Shown piece by piece: positions 1 through 8,020 of a DNA stretch of 64,000 nt. Both the position numbers and the translations under genes were made by a program. Source of the DNA: Klebsiella sp. BIGb0407 (GTDB taxonomy: Bacteria > Pseudomonadota > Gammaproteobacteria > Enterobacterales > Enterobacteriaceae); the NCBI RefSeq assembly GCF_024807845.1, contig NZ_JANUEQ010000007.1, positions 186,001 through 250,000 on the forward strand. The letters are read 5' to 3'. The notes under the pieces were generated by a model. The model saw nothing but the letters and a program-made list of their open reading frames with translations. It was not told the origin of the DNA and made no database searches. The first letter of the stretch is position 1, and each line of letters opens with the position of its first letter.

Positions 1-1403
1 GGTTTAATTCCTATCCATGACTCAATAAATGGGTTGTTCCAACTTTTATCTGGAGAGGTGTAAGGATTTCCTCTTTGCAACTCTCGTTCTAATTTTGCAA
101 TGAAATTTGGCTTCCCATCTTCGCTTTCAGTAACTGCTCTCGCAAGATATTCAAAAGCGGTTGTTGTGGCACACCTTTCAAATAGTTGCATTTTTACCAG
201 AGCTTCGAATGAAATTGCTAACTCTTGTTCCTCAGCTATTTGTTGTCTGATAATTAAGTTGTTCAGAAATCTTTTTATCAAACGTGGATTACCTGCAATT
301 TCTTTAGTGCTTGATAATATTTCAGAAATTTCTAGGGCGATGGTGATTTCTTTTTCGAGTACGGATGAGTATCTTCCGAAGGCTTCGTTTAATTCTTTCC
401 TAGTTAATAATCCTTGCCAAGATTTTTTTGCTTTCTCTAAAATTATTTTTTTCGCTGACTCCGCATCTTCTTTTGGAATAATATTGTGACGGACAGCAAG
501 TTCTGACAAAAGAATAACTACATAGGCTTTAACATCATTAGTGCTCAGTCGCGGAACTCTTAGAGGAACTTGTATCAATTTATCGAAGTAATTAGTTACT
601 AGATCGCTGTCAAGATCGGTTTGCGAAAAATGGGAACGTACAGCACTACGGATCATTCCTTCATCAGCAGCAATTATGAAGGCAGTTCGAGGTACAAATA
701 AAAGTAATCTCATTGCTTCTAAAGTAGATATTGCTGTATTTGGCATGCATCTATCTAGATCATCGACCAATACTACCAATGTTATATTTAATTTTTTTAA
801 CAAGCTGGTTAAACTGGTTCTCAGTTCTTCAATTTGTCGTGGTAATGAAGATGATTGCTCCGGGTTTAATATTCCATTGAATTGAGGTGCTAGTTTTGAG
901 TAATCATCCCTCAGTTTCCCTACATCATCCTCAGTTATTTTACCAGTTGAAGCAATACCACTTACAACGCCTAAAATCCCACCAATTGGGCCAGCGACTA
1001 CACTTCCAAAAATCGCTCCAGAAATTGCCGGCGCCGCAATTTTCAATGCTCTGAAATAATTAATTCTTTTAGAAAAGGAAACTGCTTTATCAATCAAGGT
1101 TTTTTTTTCTTTGGCAATTGATAATATTTTATCTGATACCGATTGTAACAGTGCTAACTTGGCATCATCATAACCTTGGTACAGCCATGCATTAAATTCC
1201 AAGAAAACATAGTCATCTTCGGAACTATCATTTTGGAGTTTTTCCCCAATCATTTTGACAAGAGATGATTTCCCCGTTCCCCATTTGCCAGATATTCCAA
1301 TAGATACTGGCTCTCCGGCGGATTCGAAAACAAGACGTGTCGCAATTCCTGCGATCAGCTTGAAATTTAGTAAATCATCAGCAGTTTCAACATCATTCCA
1401 CAT
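1..1403 (-). CDS. KAP-family P-loop NTPase (C-terminus outside window)
   Basis: Reading leftwards from ATG at 1403, the frame stays open for about 467 codons and leaves the window at base 1. It begins MWNDVETADDLLNF and has a Walker A GKWGTGKS at residues 39-46. A hydrophobic glycine-rich pair of helices follows (about residues 107-135), then a Walker B-like strand ending VDDLDRC near residue 213. This arrangement, with membrane helices inserted after the P-loop, is typical of KAP NTPases, many of which sit in defence islands. QatA of the QatABCD anti-phage system is such a protein and is a possible identity, but its partners would lie outside the window. An in-frame stop 39 bases upstream and the lack of other start codons fix this start, though the Shine-Dalgarno is weak. 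AT-rich composition fits acquired DNA. Confidence 0.75.
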   Translation of the reverse strand, partial: MWNDVETADDLLNFKLIAGIATRLVFESAGEPVSIGISGKWGTGKSSLVKMIGEKLQNDSSEDDYVFLEFNAWLYQGYDDAKLALLQSVSDKILSIAKEKKTLIDKAVSFSKRINYFRALKIAAPAISGAIFGSVVAGPIGGILGVVSGIASTGKITEDDVGKLRDDYSKLAPQFNGILNPEQSSSLPRQIEELRTSLTSLLKKLNITLVVLVDDLDRCMPNTAISTLEAMRLLLFVPRTAFIIAADEGMIRSAVRSHFSQTDLDSDLVTNYFDKLIQVPLRVPRLSTNDVKAYVVILLSELAVRHNIIPKEDAESAKKIILEKAKKSWQGLLTRKELNEAFGRYSSVLEKEITIALEISEILSSTKEIAGNPRLIKRFLNNLIIRQQIAEEQELAISFEALVKMQLFERCATTTAFEYLARAVTESEDGKPNFIAKLERELQRGNPYTSPDKSWNNPFIESWIGIK

Positions 1404-2021
1404 GAGTCCATCCCATCGGCAAGAAGTGACCTCTACACCTTATCCAATGCATTTCAGAACTTGCAACAATTTTTAAGAATTAGATGATTGTTTTATGATG
1501 TAATCATTGAAATTGCAATGACTGACATAGGAGAGATTCGTCGTTTGGGGTCATTTTGGTGGTCTTTATTTTTTTATACGTATTAAATGTTATTTAATAC
1601 AGTTGGTTATATGTTTTTTTCGAGTCCGGCCTTCGCACCATATGCGAAATTAAGTCACCTAAGGGTGGCTTTTTTTGTGCCTAAAATCAGTGGATTACTT
1701 CTTTTTTGCTCATTTTTCATTCTCTTCGTATCTGATGGTATCTGTGGGTATATCGCATAAAGCGGGATATAAATATGTATATCCCAAATTCGATTTAGGG
1801 CGGTATACAGTTTTGTTTGAAAAATGACCTTTGGTGGTTTGTGTTGTAAAGATGCTGGATGGAAATGGGTGTTAGCAGCAAGAATGGGTACTACCGATAG
1901 CCCAAGAGTATGTATGACCTCTGTTATGTAAATTACTTCATGCGTAGCACCGATCTGGCGAAGAGTGTACAGCTAAAAGCAGATTAGCGTCCGTTCTGTG
2001 GCATAAGTGGAATTAGTGGTT
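1404..2021. other. Non-coding junction stretch
   Basis: No credible gene is seen between the KAP gene and the IS3 remnant. The stretch holds the leuX-type 3' copy listed separately and a perfect 8-bp hairpin at 1764-1785 (GGGATATA, loop of six, TATATCCC). The remainder (about 1790-2021) shows no recognisable feature and is probably debris from successive insertions. Confidence 0.5.
1622..1690 (+). other. leuX-type tRNA 3' end plus terminator (att-like copy A)
   Basis: Bases 1622-1640 match the last 20 bases of the leuX tRNA-Leu(CAA) gene (GAGTCCGGCCTTCGGCACCA) with one G missing. They are followed by a diverged copy of a downstream terminator: an AAGTC stem arm, its partner and a run of seven T. 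The same block recurs at 18070 and, without the tRNA part, at 50763. Tyrosine-recombinase islands regenerate a tRNA 3' end on integration, so this is read as an attachment-site copy. No 5' part of the tRNA precedes it. Confidence 0.65.
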
Positions 2022-2264
2022 CTAGAAAGCTCTCGTACTGTTATTGACCAATATCACGGCAAAGCGCGATTCTGCTGACCACTGTTCTGTTGTTTTATCT
2101 GCACCCGGCACCGGTTTTCCCTCTGATTTAGCCTGATTACGCCAGTTATACAGGGTAGCTTCGGATATTCCTTCCATCTGTGCAACAGCAGCCACAGTCA
2201 TATTGTAGGGCGGTAGCAATTTCGCCAGTATGCTGGCTTTTCGTTCAGGGGAAATACGTTTCAT
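2022..2264 (-). pseudogene. IS3-family transposase OrfA fragment
   Basis: The first 70 or so residues (MKRISPERKASILAKLLPPY, then a helix-turn-helix with SEATLYNWRNQAK) are the N-terminal DNA-binding part of an IS3-type OrfA. Homology stops after SRFAVIL, where the frame runs into unrelated sequence and ends. Neither the rest of OrfA nor an OrfB follows, so the element is a dead fragment. It abuts the HigA-like remnant on the opposite strand, which marks a recombination junction beside the retron. Confidence 0.7.
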
Positions 2265-2300
2265 TTGTTACTCCACACCCTTAAATTGATTTTTAGAGAG

Positions 2301-2801
2301 ATGGGCAACTACCCTGACACTGAGGGGATGCTGTCGGAGGAGTTTTTGAAACCATTGAAAATGTCGGTATATGAGTTAGCCAACAGAATGGGCATTTCTT
2401 ATAATAGAACAATGGATATATTAAAAAATAAATCTATAATAAAAGAATCCGAAAGTTTAGCTCTTTCGAATATATTAAACACCGATGCTTATTTTTGGCT
2501 GAATCTACAAGAGCATCATAAGAATTGGAGTGATTTTCAAACTATACATTTACGAAAAAAAATCCATGAGCAGAATATTATCAACCTATCACTTAGTGTG
2601 ATAGAAAAATACTTTCTGCTCTGCTGCGCATATTTAACACATTCTAATACTTTATTGTTCCATCCAGCAATCCTCGGCAAATTCTACTTTCTCGAATTAT
2701 TATATCTCGTGTCGTCTGAAAAAATTTTGGTTCACCTTGACTCCATTGCATCAATAAATTATGAATTTTCCTCAAATCTCTTTCTCGTGCGCAACTGTTG
2801 A
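2301..2801 (+). pseudogene. HigA-like antitoxin remnant, 3' end replaced
   Basis: From ATG 2301 the frame encodes MLSEEFLKPLKMSVYELANR at residues 9-28, then GISYNRTMDIL and NTDAYFWLNLQEHHKNW. This is the Xre-type helix-turn-helix layout of HigA antitoxins, normally about 95-105 residues. Family-like sequence ends near 2600. The remaining codons to 2801 have no HigA character and from 2644 run antisense across the 3' end of the HNH gene. The natural stop has therefore probably been lost by fusion to the retron locus. No HigB toxin is adjacent. A short translated antitoxin remains possible. Confidence 0.5.
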
Positions 2802-3426
2802 AGTGAAACAGCAACTTCATTCTGGCGTTATTTAGCCTGCTACAATTTAAATTTAAAACTTCTATTGTTTTTGTAACAATACCTAGTGTTTCTACCGCAG
2901 GTTTACCATCTATACTTATGCTATTACAGTACGATTCATTAGGTAGCAACTTACCTGTGACCTTGTCAAAGTTAAATAAATTGTGCGCATTCGGAAGCGT
3001 GAGAGGAAGGAGAATTTTACCTGTCCAGTCTTTGTCAGTAATTTTATTTTTATCTTCATAGTGTGACTTATATGAATCGCAACTTAAGTTAGCTGGTAAT
3101 TCATAATTATCACCTGTATTTGTACCACCAAGACATACACCTAAGAGATTAGACCATTCTAAATGCCAGTTACTTCCACCGGGGAGCGAGCCAGATTTAG
3201 ATTTGAAATGCTCTATTTTTATTTGATGTTCATTTTTACGATCTAAATCTATCTCACAATATGCACAAAGGTACATCTGGTCATTGCAAATGTGTTGTTT
3301 GAGCCTCTTATACAAAACGCTTTTTTCATGATTTCTAAATTCGTCCCAAGTTCCATTTGGATTCTGCGTTTTAAAATCAATAAAGAATTGGTCTTCTCCT
3401 GTTTTATTAATCCTTTTCAAAATCAT
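2644..3426 (-). CDS. Retron-associated HNH nuclease (PtuB-like)
   Basis: This is the effector nuclease of the retron. Using ATG 3426, the protein has about 260 residues. A CxxC pair (YLCAYCEIDL, near residues 54-57) is followed 15 residues later by the IEH of an HNH fold, and a later loop CLGG...LSCDSYK may contribute zinc-ligand cysteines. PtuB proteins of Septu systems and of type I-A retrons such as Ec78 carry this fold, and the complex is known to attack host nucleic acid when the retron DNA is disturbed. The start lies inside the ATPase gene (20-base overlap), implying translational coupling. An in-frame ATG at 3453 is possible but lies deeper in the ATPase. Last gene of the retron operon. 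Confidence 0.82.
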   Translation of the reverse strand: MILKRINKTGEDQFFIDFKTQNPNGTWDEFRNHEKSVLYKRLKQHICNDQMYLCAYCEIDLDRKNEHQIKIEHFKSKSGSLPGGSNWHLEWSNLLGVCLGGTNTGDNYELPANLSCDSYKSHYEDKNKITDKDWTGKILLPLTLPNAHNLFNFDKVTGKLLPNESYCNSISIDGKPAVETLGIVTKTIEVLNLNCSRLNNARMKLLFHFNSCARERDLRKIHNLLMQWSQGEPKFFQTTRDIIIRESRICRGLLDGTIKY

Positions 3427-5032
3427 CCTCCCAATCTCTTTTTTCAATTTCAAGCTTTAACTCTACTAAGGTTTCATCATCCGGACCGAAATGTTGGGAT
3501 AAAGTAGTGCCTAGCTTTTTTGCTTCTTCACTAGAATATTTTTCTGAAAACACTAAACTCTTATATTCCTGCAAAAGCTTTGTATACTTATCTTCTGGCG
3601 GTCGTTGAGCAACTTCAAACAAATTTTCTAATACCCAAGAAGATATTGCCCCCCTAACTCCTTTAGGAGCCTTAAACTTTTGGCCATTCTTTAATAACCA
3701 TATATTTTGACTATCAATAGTATGACAAACTTGTGGGCTATGAGTTGTAACTATAAACTGAATATTTTTAAAAGTTTTTTCAAGCCGTGGAATAATATTT
3801 TGCTGCCATGACGGATGCAGATGCAGGTCTATTTCATCAATCAAGATAATTCCGGTGCCTTCCAAAGGCTTTTCATTGTTAGGGTTTAATAATGTCAATC
3901 TACGAGCAATATCGGCAATTAATGCTAAAATGGTTTTCTCACCCTGTGATAATTGCAGAACGCTTAAAGATACATTATCTTTATCCACTATGAGATCAAG
4001 AGGCGCCCTTTGAAGTTTAAGATTATTGAATCCGGGCAGAAAAGAATAAATTGCATCTTCAACAGTGTGTAATGTTTTACTATTAATTGAATAATAGTTA
4101 TTTAATTTACTTCTTAAAAATTTCAGGGAATTTTCATGATCTGCTAACAATTTTTTAGTAGTATCAGAATTCTTATTCTCTGCCAGGAGAGCCTTTAGTA
4201 ATGGGTTATCTAAGTCTTTTTCTTTAGCTCGAATCTCTGCTCTTAATGCTTTAATTTCAGCATTATCAGAGTTTTCAATTTCTATTAATTCTTTAAACCA
4301 TCTAAAAAATAGTTTAAAATCAGCTTTTCCTGTAAGACTTTTATTATATGCTTTGAATTTGTCCCAGATTTGAGCTTCTTTGATTTCGTCAGAATTCTCA
4401 ATATCTTTAGTAGAAACGTCATTCGCTCTTTCAACTGTATACATTGCAATTAAAGGAAAAGATGCATTTGGATTGATTGAATGGGCTGTTTTGAAAATAT
4501 TCCCTAACTCATTAATTCCGCTATAGTTGCTTTTAGCACTATCCTCATAACCAGGTTCAGTCATAGCTATGATCATAGGAAAACGAACTCCCATAAAGTC
4601 GTAATTGATAGCTATCGATGCATAATTTTTACCTGTTTTTAGCTCATGCTTTTCGATACCATCGCCATTATGTGAGCGAGTAGATAGCCTTGAGGAGAGA
4701 TGTGTCAGTCCCTTTTGGATTGCATCGAGAATCGTCGACTTTCCACAACCATTATTTCCTACTAAAATTGTAGAGCCTTTTTTCATGGAAAAATCCATAA
4801 TCAGGGACTCAAATCCTTTATAGTTTTCCAAATGGATATCCGCAACCCTTAGTTGACCACCTTCGAGTTGCTTGGCTGATAATTCTTTATAATGGCTAGA
4901 CATTTTTTCATCTGGATCAACTCCGTACTCATCTGAGCCAAATATTTTAAAAAGTTGGTAAGAGGAAGCAAAATCGCCGCTTTCCGATTTTTTTATTAAT
5001 TTGATTATCCTACTCGGTAAGATCTGTTCCAT
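3407..5032 (-). CDS. Retron-associated ABC/SMC-like ATPase (PtuA-like)
   Basis: A 541-residue ATPase with an N-terminal 60-residue helical lead. Walker A is GNNGCGKST (92-100), the coiled-coil-like central region lies about 250-310, the ABC signature is LSQGE (361-365), Walker B is IILIDEID (395-402) and the switch histidine is TTHSPQV (H431). This is the layout of OLD/SMC-like PtuA subunits, which assemble with PtuB. In type I-A retrons they hold the nuclease inactive together with the RT-msDNA complex. Its start overlaps the RT gene by 23 bases and its end overlaps the HNH gene by 20, so all three are co-translated. No key nucleotide-binding residue is missing. Confidence 0.87.
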   Translation of the reverse strand: MEQILPSRIIKLIKKSESGDFASSYQLFKIFGSDEYGVDPDEKMSSHYKELSAKQLEGGQLRVADIHLENYKGFESLIMDFSMKKGSTILVGNNGCGKSTILDAIQKGLTHLSSRLSTRSHNGDGIEKHELKTGKNYASIAINYDFMGVRFPMIIAMTEPGYEDSAKSNYSGINELGNIFKTAHSINPNASFPLIAMYTVERANDVSTKDIENSDEIKEAQIWDKFKAYNKSLTGKADFKLFFRWFKELIEIENSDNAEIKALRAEIRAKEKDLDNPLLKALLAENKNSDTTKKLLADHENSLKFLRSKLNNYYSINSKTLHTVEDAIYSFLPGFNNLKLQRAPLDLIVDKDNVSLSVLQLSQGEKTILALIADIARRLTLLNPNNEKPLEGTGIILIDEIDLHLHPSWQQNIIPRLEKTFKNIQFIVTTHSPQVCHTIDSQNIWLLKNGQKFKAPKGVRGAISSWVLENLFEVAQRPPEDKYTKLLQEYKSLVFSEKYSSEEAKKLGTTLSQHFGPDDETLVELKLEIEKRDWEDDFEKD

Positions 5033-5999
5033 TTACCCCTCCTTCTGAATGTTTTTTGATAGACTTAATGGTTGATTTTCCATATTTTTTTTCAAGTCTT
5101 CCAATGAACAATGGCTCAATATTAAAAGAAAAACCAATCAAGCCTTTAAGATGGTTGATATCATCACCCGAAAGCTTGCCTTCCTTAAATTTAAACACTA
5201 AAGAAGATATATATCTTTTCCTTTCCCTTCCTATTGATAGCTTATTATCATTGGTTAAAGTCACTCCTGTAACATGACGATTATGTGCTTTGGATGAATA
5301 TACGATTTTGTTGTTATTAATAATAATTCTGGTGCCAAAAAAATGACTCAGTGTTGTTTTTACCTTTTGATGAGCCAACCCTAACACATCCCTCTCATTT
5401 GTCGAGAAAGTTAAGTCATCTGCATATCTTGAGTAGTTAATTTTATTTGATTCACAAAAAGAAGTTAACTCTTCATCGAAGCTTTTCATAACAACATTCG
5501 AAATAAAAGGTGAGCTAGGTGCTCCTACACTTAAAACCAAGGCACCATTTTTTCTCTTTGACCGATTCCAAAAACAAAATTGTCTTAATATGTTTTTATT
5601 GTCATCTGAAATATGTAAACCCTGTCTAGATAATGCCTTGAATAAAATTTCAGGTGTAATTCTATTGAAGAAATTAACTAAATCTAATTTCAATAAAAAA
5701 ACTGAATTCTGATGTATTTGGGCGTTATCTAATATATTCCTCCCATCAACATAGGCTGTAGCTGCATCGTGAATATATACATATTCTTTCAGTATTTTTA
5801 TTATATCACTTTGTATTGCTTTTACTCGTGGCGTAGGCTGAGCTATGATACGATGACCGATCGTGCGCTTGGGGATTTTGTATACTTTGTAATGCGTAGC
5901 TGGTCTTGATTTTAAAAGTATTTCAAAATCAGGGTAAGCTTTTTTAAGTGTCGTTTCGATATCGATGCTCATTACCAGCTTGTTCCGTTTACCAGTCAT
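5010..5999 (-). CDS. Retron reverse transcriptase
   Basis: A 329-residue reverse transcriptase that copies part of its own RNA (msd) into multicopy single-stranded DNA. It shows the retron-specific NAxxH motif (NAQIH, 92-96), fingers motif LKLDLVNFFNRI (103-114), GAPSSP (159-164), the catalytic YADD box (192-195) and the VTG motif of domain 7 (243-245). There is no maturase or endonuclease domain, consistent with a retron rather than a group II intron. A start at Met10 (5972) is also possible because neither start has a strong Shine-Dalgarno. The structured RNA immediately upstream and the ATPase/HNH genes downstream match the type I-A (Ec78/Eco7-like) order. Confidence 0.92.
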   Translation of the reverse strand: MTGKRNKLVMSIDIETTLKKAYPDFEILLKSRPATHYKVYKIPKRTIGHRIIAQPTPRVKAIQSDIIKILKEYVYIHDAATAYVDGRNILDNAQIHQNSVFLLKLDLVNFFNRITPEILFKALSRQGLHISDDNKNILRQFCFWNRSKRKNGALVLSVGAPSSPFISNVVMKSFDEELTSFCESNKINYSRYADDLTFSTNERDVLGLAHQKVKTTLSHFFGTRIIINNNKIVYSSKAHNRHVTGVTLTNDNKLSIGRERKRYISSLVFKFKEGKLSGDDINHLKGLIGFSFNIEPLFIGRLEKKYGKSTIKSIKKHSEGGVNGTDLTE

Positions 6000-6044
6000 T
6001 AACTAGTACCAAAGAATGAACGAGGAGTTCTTACCTCCCTGTCC

Positions 6045-6195
6045 ATCCCTTGGTCTAGGCTCTTTACTTGTAGCCGCGGAACAAACTTTTTGATCCGCAA
6101 CCTACTGGATTGCGGCTCAAAAAGTTTGTTCCGCAACTGTAAATGTAATCAATAAATTAGAGTTCGGCGCAACGCCCAACTAGATTTGACCAAAA
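6045..6195 (-). ncRNA. Retron msr-msd RNA (candidate)
   Basis: On the minus strand, 50-200 bases before the RT, two structures appear in the order expected of a retron transcript. First is a compact hairpin at 6180-6162 (8-bp stem with one G-G mismatch, loop TTG), a candidate msr stem-loop. Second is a very long hairpin at 6134-6076: an 18-bp perfect stem, one mismatch, six more pairs and a 9-base loop, the expected msd. Possible flanking a1/a2 repeats are TTGGTC plus CTAG (6193-6180) against CTAGACCAA (6058-6050), pairing with a small bulge. The exact ends and branching guanosine cannot be set by eye. Confidence 0.68.
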
Positions 6196-6489
6196 ACATG
6201 GTAAATCCACAATACGCTAAAGAGCGTTTACATCATACGCCTTATTTCGCGAAATTTCAATTCATCTAATTAAGTGATAATGATGAGAAAATCCATAAAA
6301 AAACAATTATTTGATGTTGTCATTTCATAATAACACGAAGTCAAACTGATACTAGTTTCACTTTGTAGTGCTAAGTTAAACATTTCTTGTTGCCACAATT
6401 TTGCCACACTTACAACGCTCATAAACGCACATTAGTGTTGAACAAAGCAAAACAATGAAACTGTAATTTAATGATTTTATGAAGAAAGA

Positions 6490-6545
6490 TGGTGCCGATA
6501 ATAAGAGTCGAACCTACGACCTTCGCATTACATCTGCGAAAGCTG
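6490..6545 (-). other. tRNA-Thr (thrW-type) 3' remnant, att-like
   Basis: Read on the minus strand, about 42 bases match the 3' half of thrW tRNA-Thr: anticodon-stem 3' arm, variable loop, T-arm and acceptor with CCA, with one substitution in the T stem. A 6-bp stem with a 7-base loop can form at the anticodon arm, but the D-arm and 5' acceptor strand are absent, so no functional tRNA is encoded. thrW is a common integration site for P4-like elements. This is read as an attachment-site copy left by such an element, lying between the retron and the integrase genes. Confidence 0.65.
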
Positions 6546-7792
6546 ACCTGCAGGAATACCATACTTTTAAGAGTGGCCGGGACTGCCACTCTTATTGAAC
6601 ATAACATCGCTTTACCACACCGCCTCAGACGGCCTCAACGCGTTTTCAGGCCCTGAGCCTAAAAAGACTTCTTCCTCCCGGAAAACCCCGCAGAATCGTT
6701 CCGAGGCGCTTTACGGGAGTGAATGGTTATGCACCGGATACGGCTGTGAGACGTTGCCAAGGTATCGGGGAGCAGCCCTGACCGGGCTTTGTAATACGTC
6801 CACCGGGGTGGCGGTGCTACAAAGTATATCCTGTCCCGTAATTCATCCCTGAGAAATCCCAAAGGTGTCCCAAGGAAATCTAAAGGAAACCTGAGAAAGA
6901 GGTAAAGCAAACCAGTTGACCCACTCAGAATGTTGTTACCAATGTCAGCAGATTGCTCAAAGCTGCCCCTCACTTCTTTAACAAAGGCTCAGATAACCTT
7001 CAAATGACTCCCGAATGACAGCCATTTGACATACAAACGAGTCTCAAATGACAGTCGTTTGACATCCAAATGATCCTCAAATAACGGTCATTAAAAATCA
7101 TGACGTTACGGGTAGCAGAGACAAAAAATTTCATACGCCTGAAGGCTTACAAAAAATGCATCGCCTGAAGGCTCACTCGATCAAGGTTTTTACCTCCAAT
7201 GACGCTATGCGTTATATAAAGAAAAGGCCTGAAGGCCTTGAAGGGCAAGGGCTGGAAGGGAAAATGCGCAACTTAATTGATGCAACGTTGATTTTGTTAT
7301 TACTTTTTACTAACTTATAAAGCGTGAAGCCGCTCATGAGAGCTGTCAGGGCTAATACTGACAACATTAACTTTTGATGGCAAAGTCTGGCCGATAACAG
7401 ACAAATAACTTCGCTGTAACGGCAAAACCTGGCCAAAACAGGTATCAAATCTATGGCTTGTCTAACTTTTCAGAAAGTTATGACCAAATAACAGCCTTAA
7501 ATCTATTAAATATATGAAGATGCCACTCACAGCATCATTGTTTTGATAATGTGATGTTTTATAAGCATTTTCTTAAATTTATTAAATCTACGCAGAACCC
7601 CCAATCTAGCGGGTGTTATCCCCTGCGGCAAAACGTATAAAAACTATTTTGGGGCGAGACCAGTCCGAGCCCGTCTGAATCAGGCAAACCGGGGCGAATA
7701 GGCGCTATGGATGATGATATCTATGGTGGTCGCTGGCTATAGCATTACAGGTCAGATGTTCTTACAACTCACTACTAGTAGGCACTGATATT
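6546..7792. other. Long non-coding stretch upstream of recombinase genes
   Basis: About 1.25 kb without a convincing gene; frames of 60-104 codons here overlap each other on both strands and resemble no family. Visible content is a GC-richer block (6600-6960), iteron-like repeats (7003-7095, listed separately), and three related copies of the motif CCTGAAGGC, at 7137-7149, 7161-7173 and 7226-7240. A very AT-rich stretch at 7480-7600 follows. Such a layout fits a replication or partition region of an integrative element, but nothing here proves it. Confidence 0.4.
7003..7095. repeat. Iteron-like repeats (AATGACAG/CATTTGACA)
   Basis: The block AATGACAGCCATTTGACAT at 7014 recurs at 7047 as AATGACAGTCGTTTGACAT, a 33-base spacing. 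Partial copies (CAAATGAC, CCAAATGA, CAAATAAC) lie at 7001, 7067 and 7078. Each unit is close to a palindrome of the form CAAAxGACxGTCxTTTG. Such clustered copies resemble iterons or operator arrays bound by an element's own replication or regulatory protein. The RepA-like ATPase at 10706 and the HTH protein at 7793 are the nearest candidates. Confidence 0.5.
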
Positions 7793-8020
7793 ATGTTTGA
7801 TGCAAAAACGATAGTTATGACATTACAGGAGGAGACCAGGCTACGCAGGAAACGGCCTTACCGGCGTAATCAGTCACGTCTGGACAGATATCGGGTAGAA
7901 ATTCTCGCATTAAAACATCATGGCGCTTCTGCCGCGGAAATTCAGCGTTGGTTAAGACAAAAAAGAGTCTGTGTCGTTTTAACGACAGTCACACGTTGGC
8001 TGGAGAAAAATCATGGCTAG
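7793..8020 (+). CDS. Small basic helix-turn-helix protein coupled to recombinase
   Basis: A 75-residue protein with a very basic N-terminal third (RLRRKRPYRRNQSRLDRYR, 17-35). It is followed by two helices reading LALKHHGASAAEIQRWLRQKR and a final VTTVTRWLEKN recognition-type helix, a layout expected of a homeodomain/resolvase-like HTH. Its stop overlaps the recombinase start by 8 bases, so the two are almost certainly co-translated. It may be an excisionase, a directionality factor or a regulator of the recombinase. I do not recognise a named family. Confidence 0.6.
   Translation: MFDAKTIVMTLQEETRLRRKRPYRRNQSRLDRYRVEILALKHHGASAAEIQRWLRQKRVCVVLTTVTRWLEKNHG

Noticed and set aside
100-885. Plus-strand frames of 129 and 69 codons
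   Set aside because: They are antisense to the KAP NTPase, whose minus-strand frame is continuous and has clear ATPase motifs.
5010-5999. Group II intron reverse transcriptase
   Set aside because: No maturase or endonuclease domain, and NAxxH/VTG motifs with the adjacent msd-type hairpin point to a retron.
6490-6560. A functional tRNA-Thr gene on the minus strand
   Set aside because: Only the anticodon arm, T-arm and 3' acceptor strand are present; the D-arm and 5' acceptor strand are missing and the base before the anticodon is not U.
6595-6973. Overlapping plus- and minus-strand frames of 85 and 104 codons
   Set aside because: They overlap each other, have no ribosome site, no family resemblance and unusual composition; they lie in a non-coding island stretch.
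7003-7240. CRISPR array
   Set aside because: Repeats are few, diverged and unevenly spaced, with no spacer-like regularity and no cas gene anywhere in the window.
7212-7448. Minus-strand frame of 78 codons
   Set aside because: No ribosome site or recognisable domain, and it runs over the CCTGAAGGC repeats.
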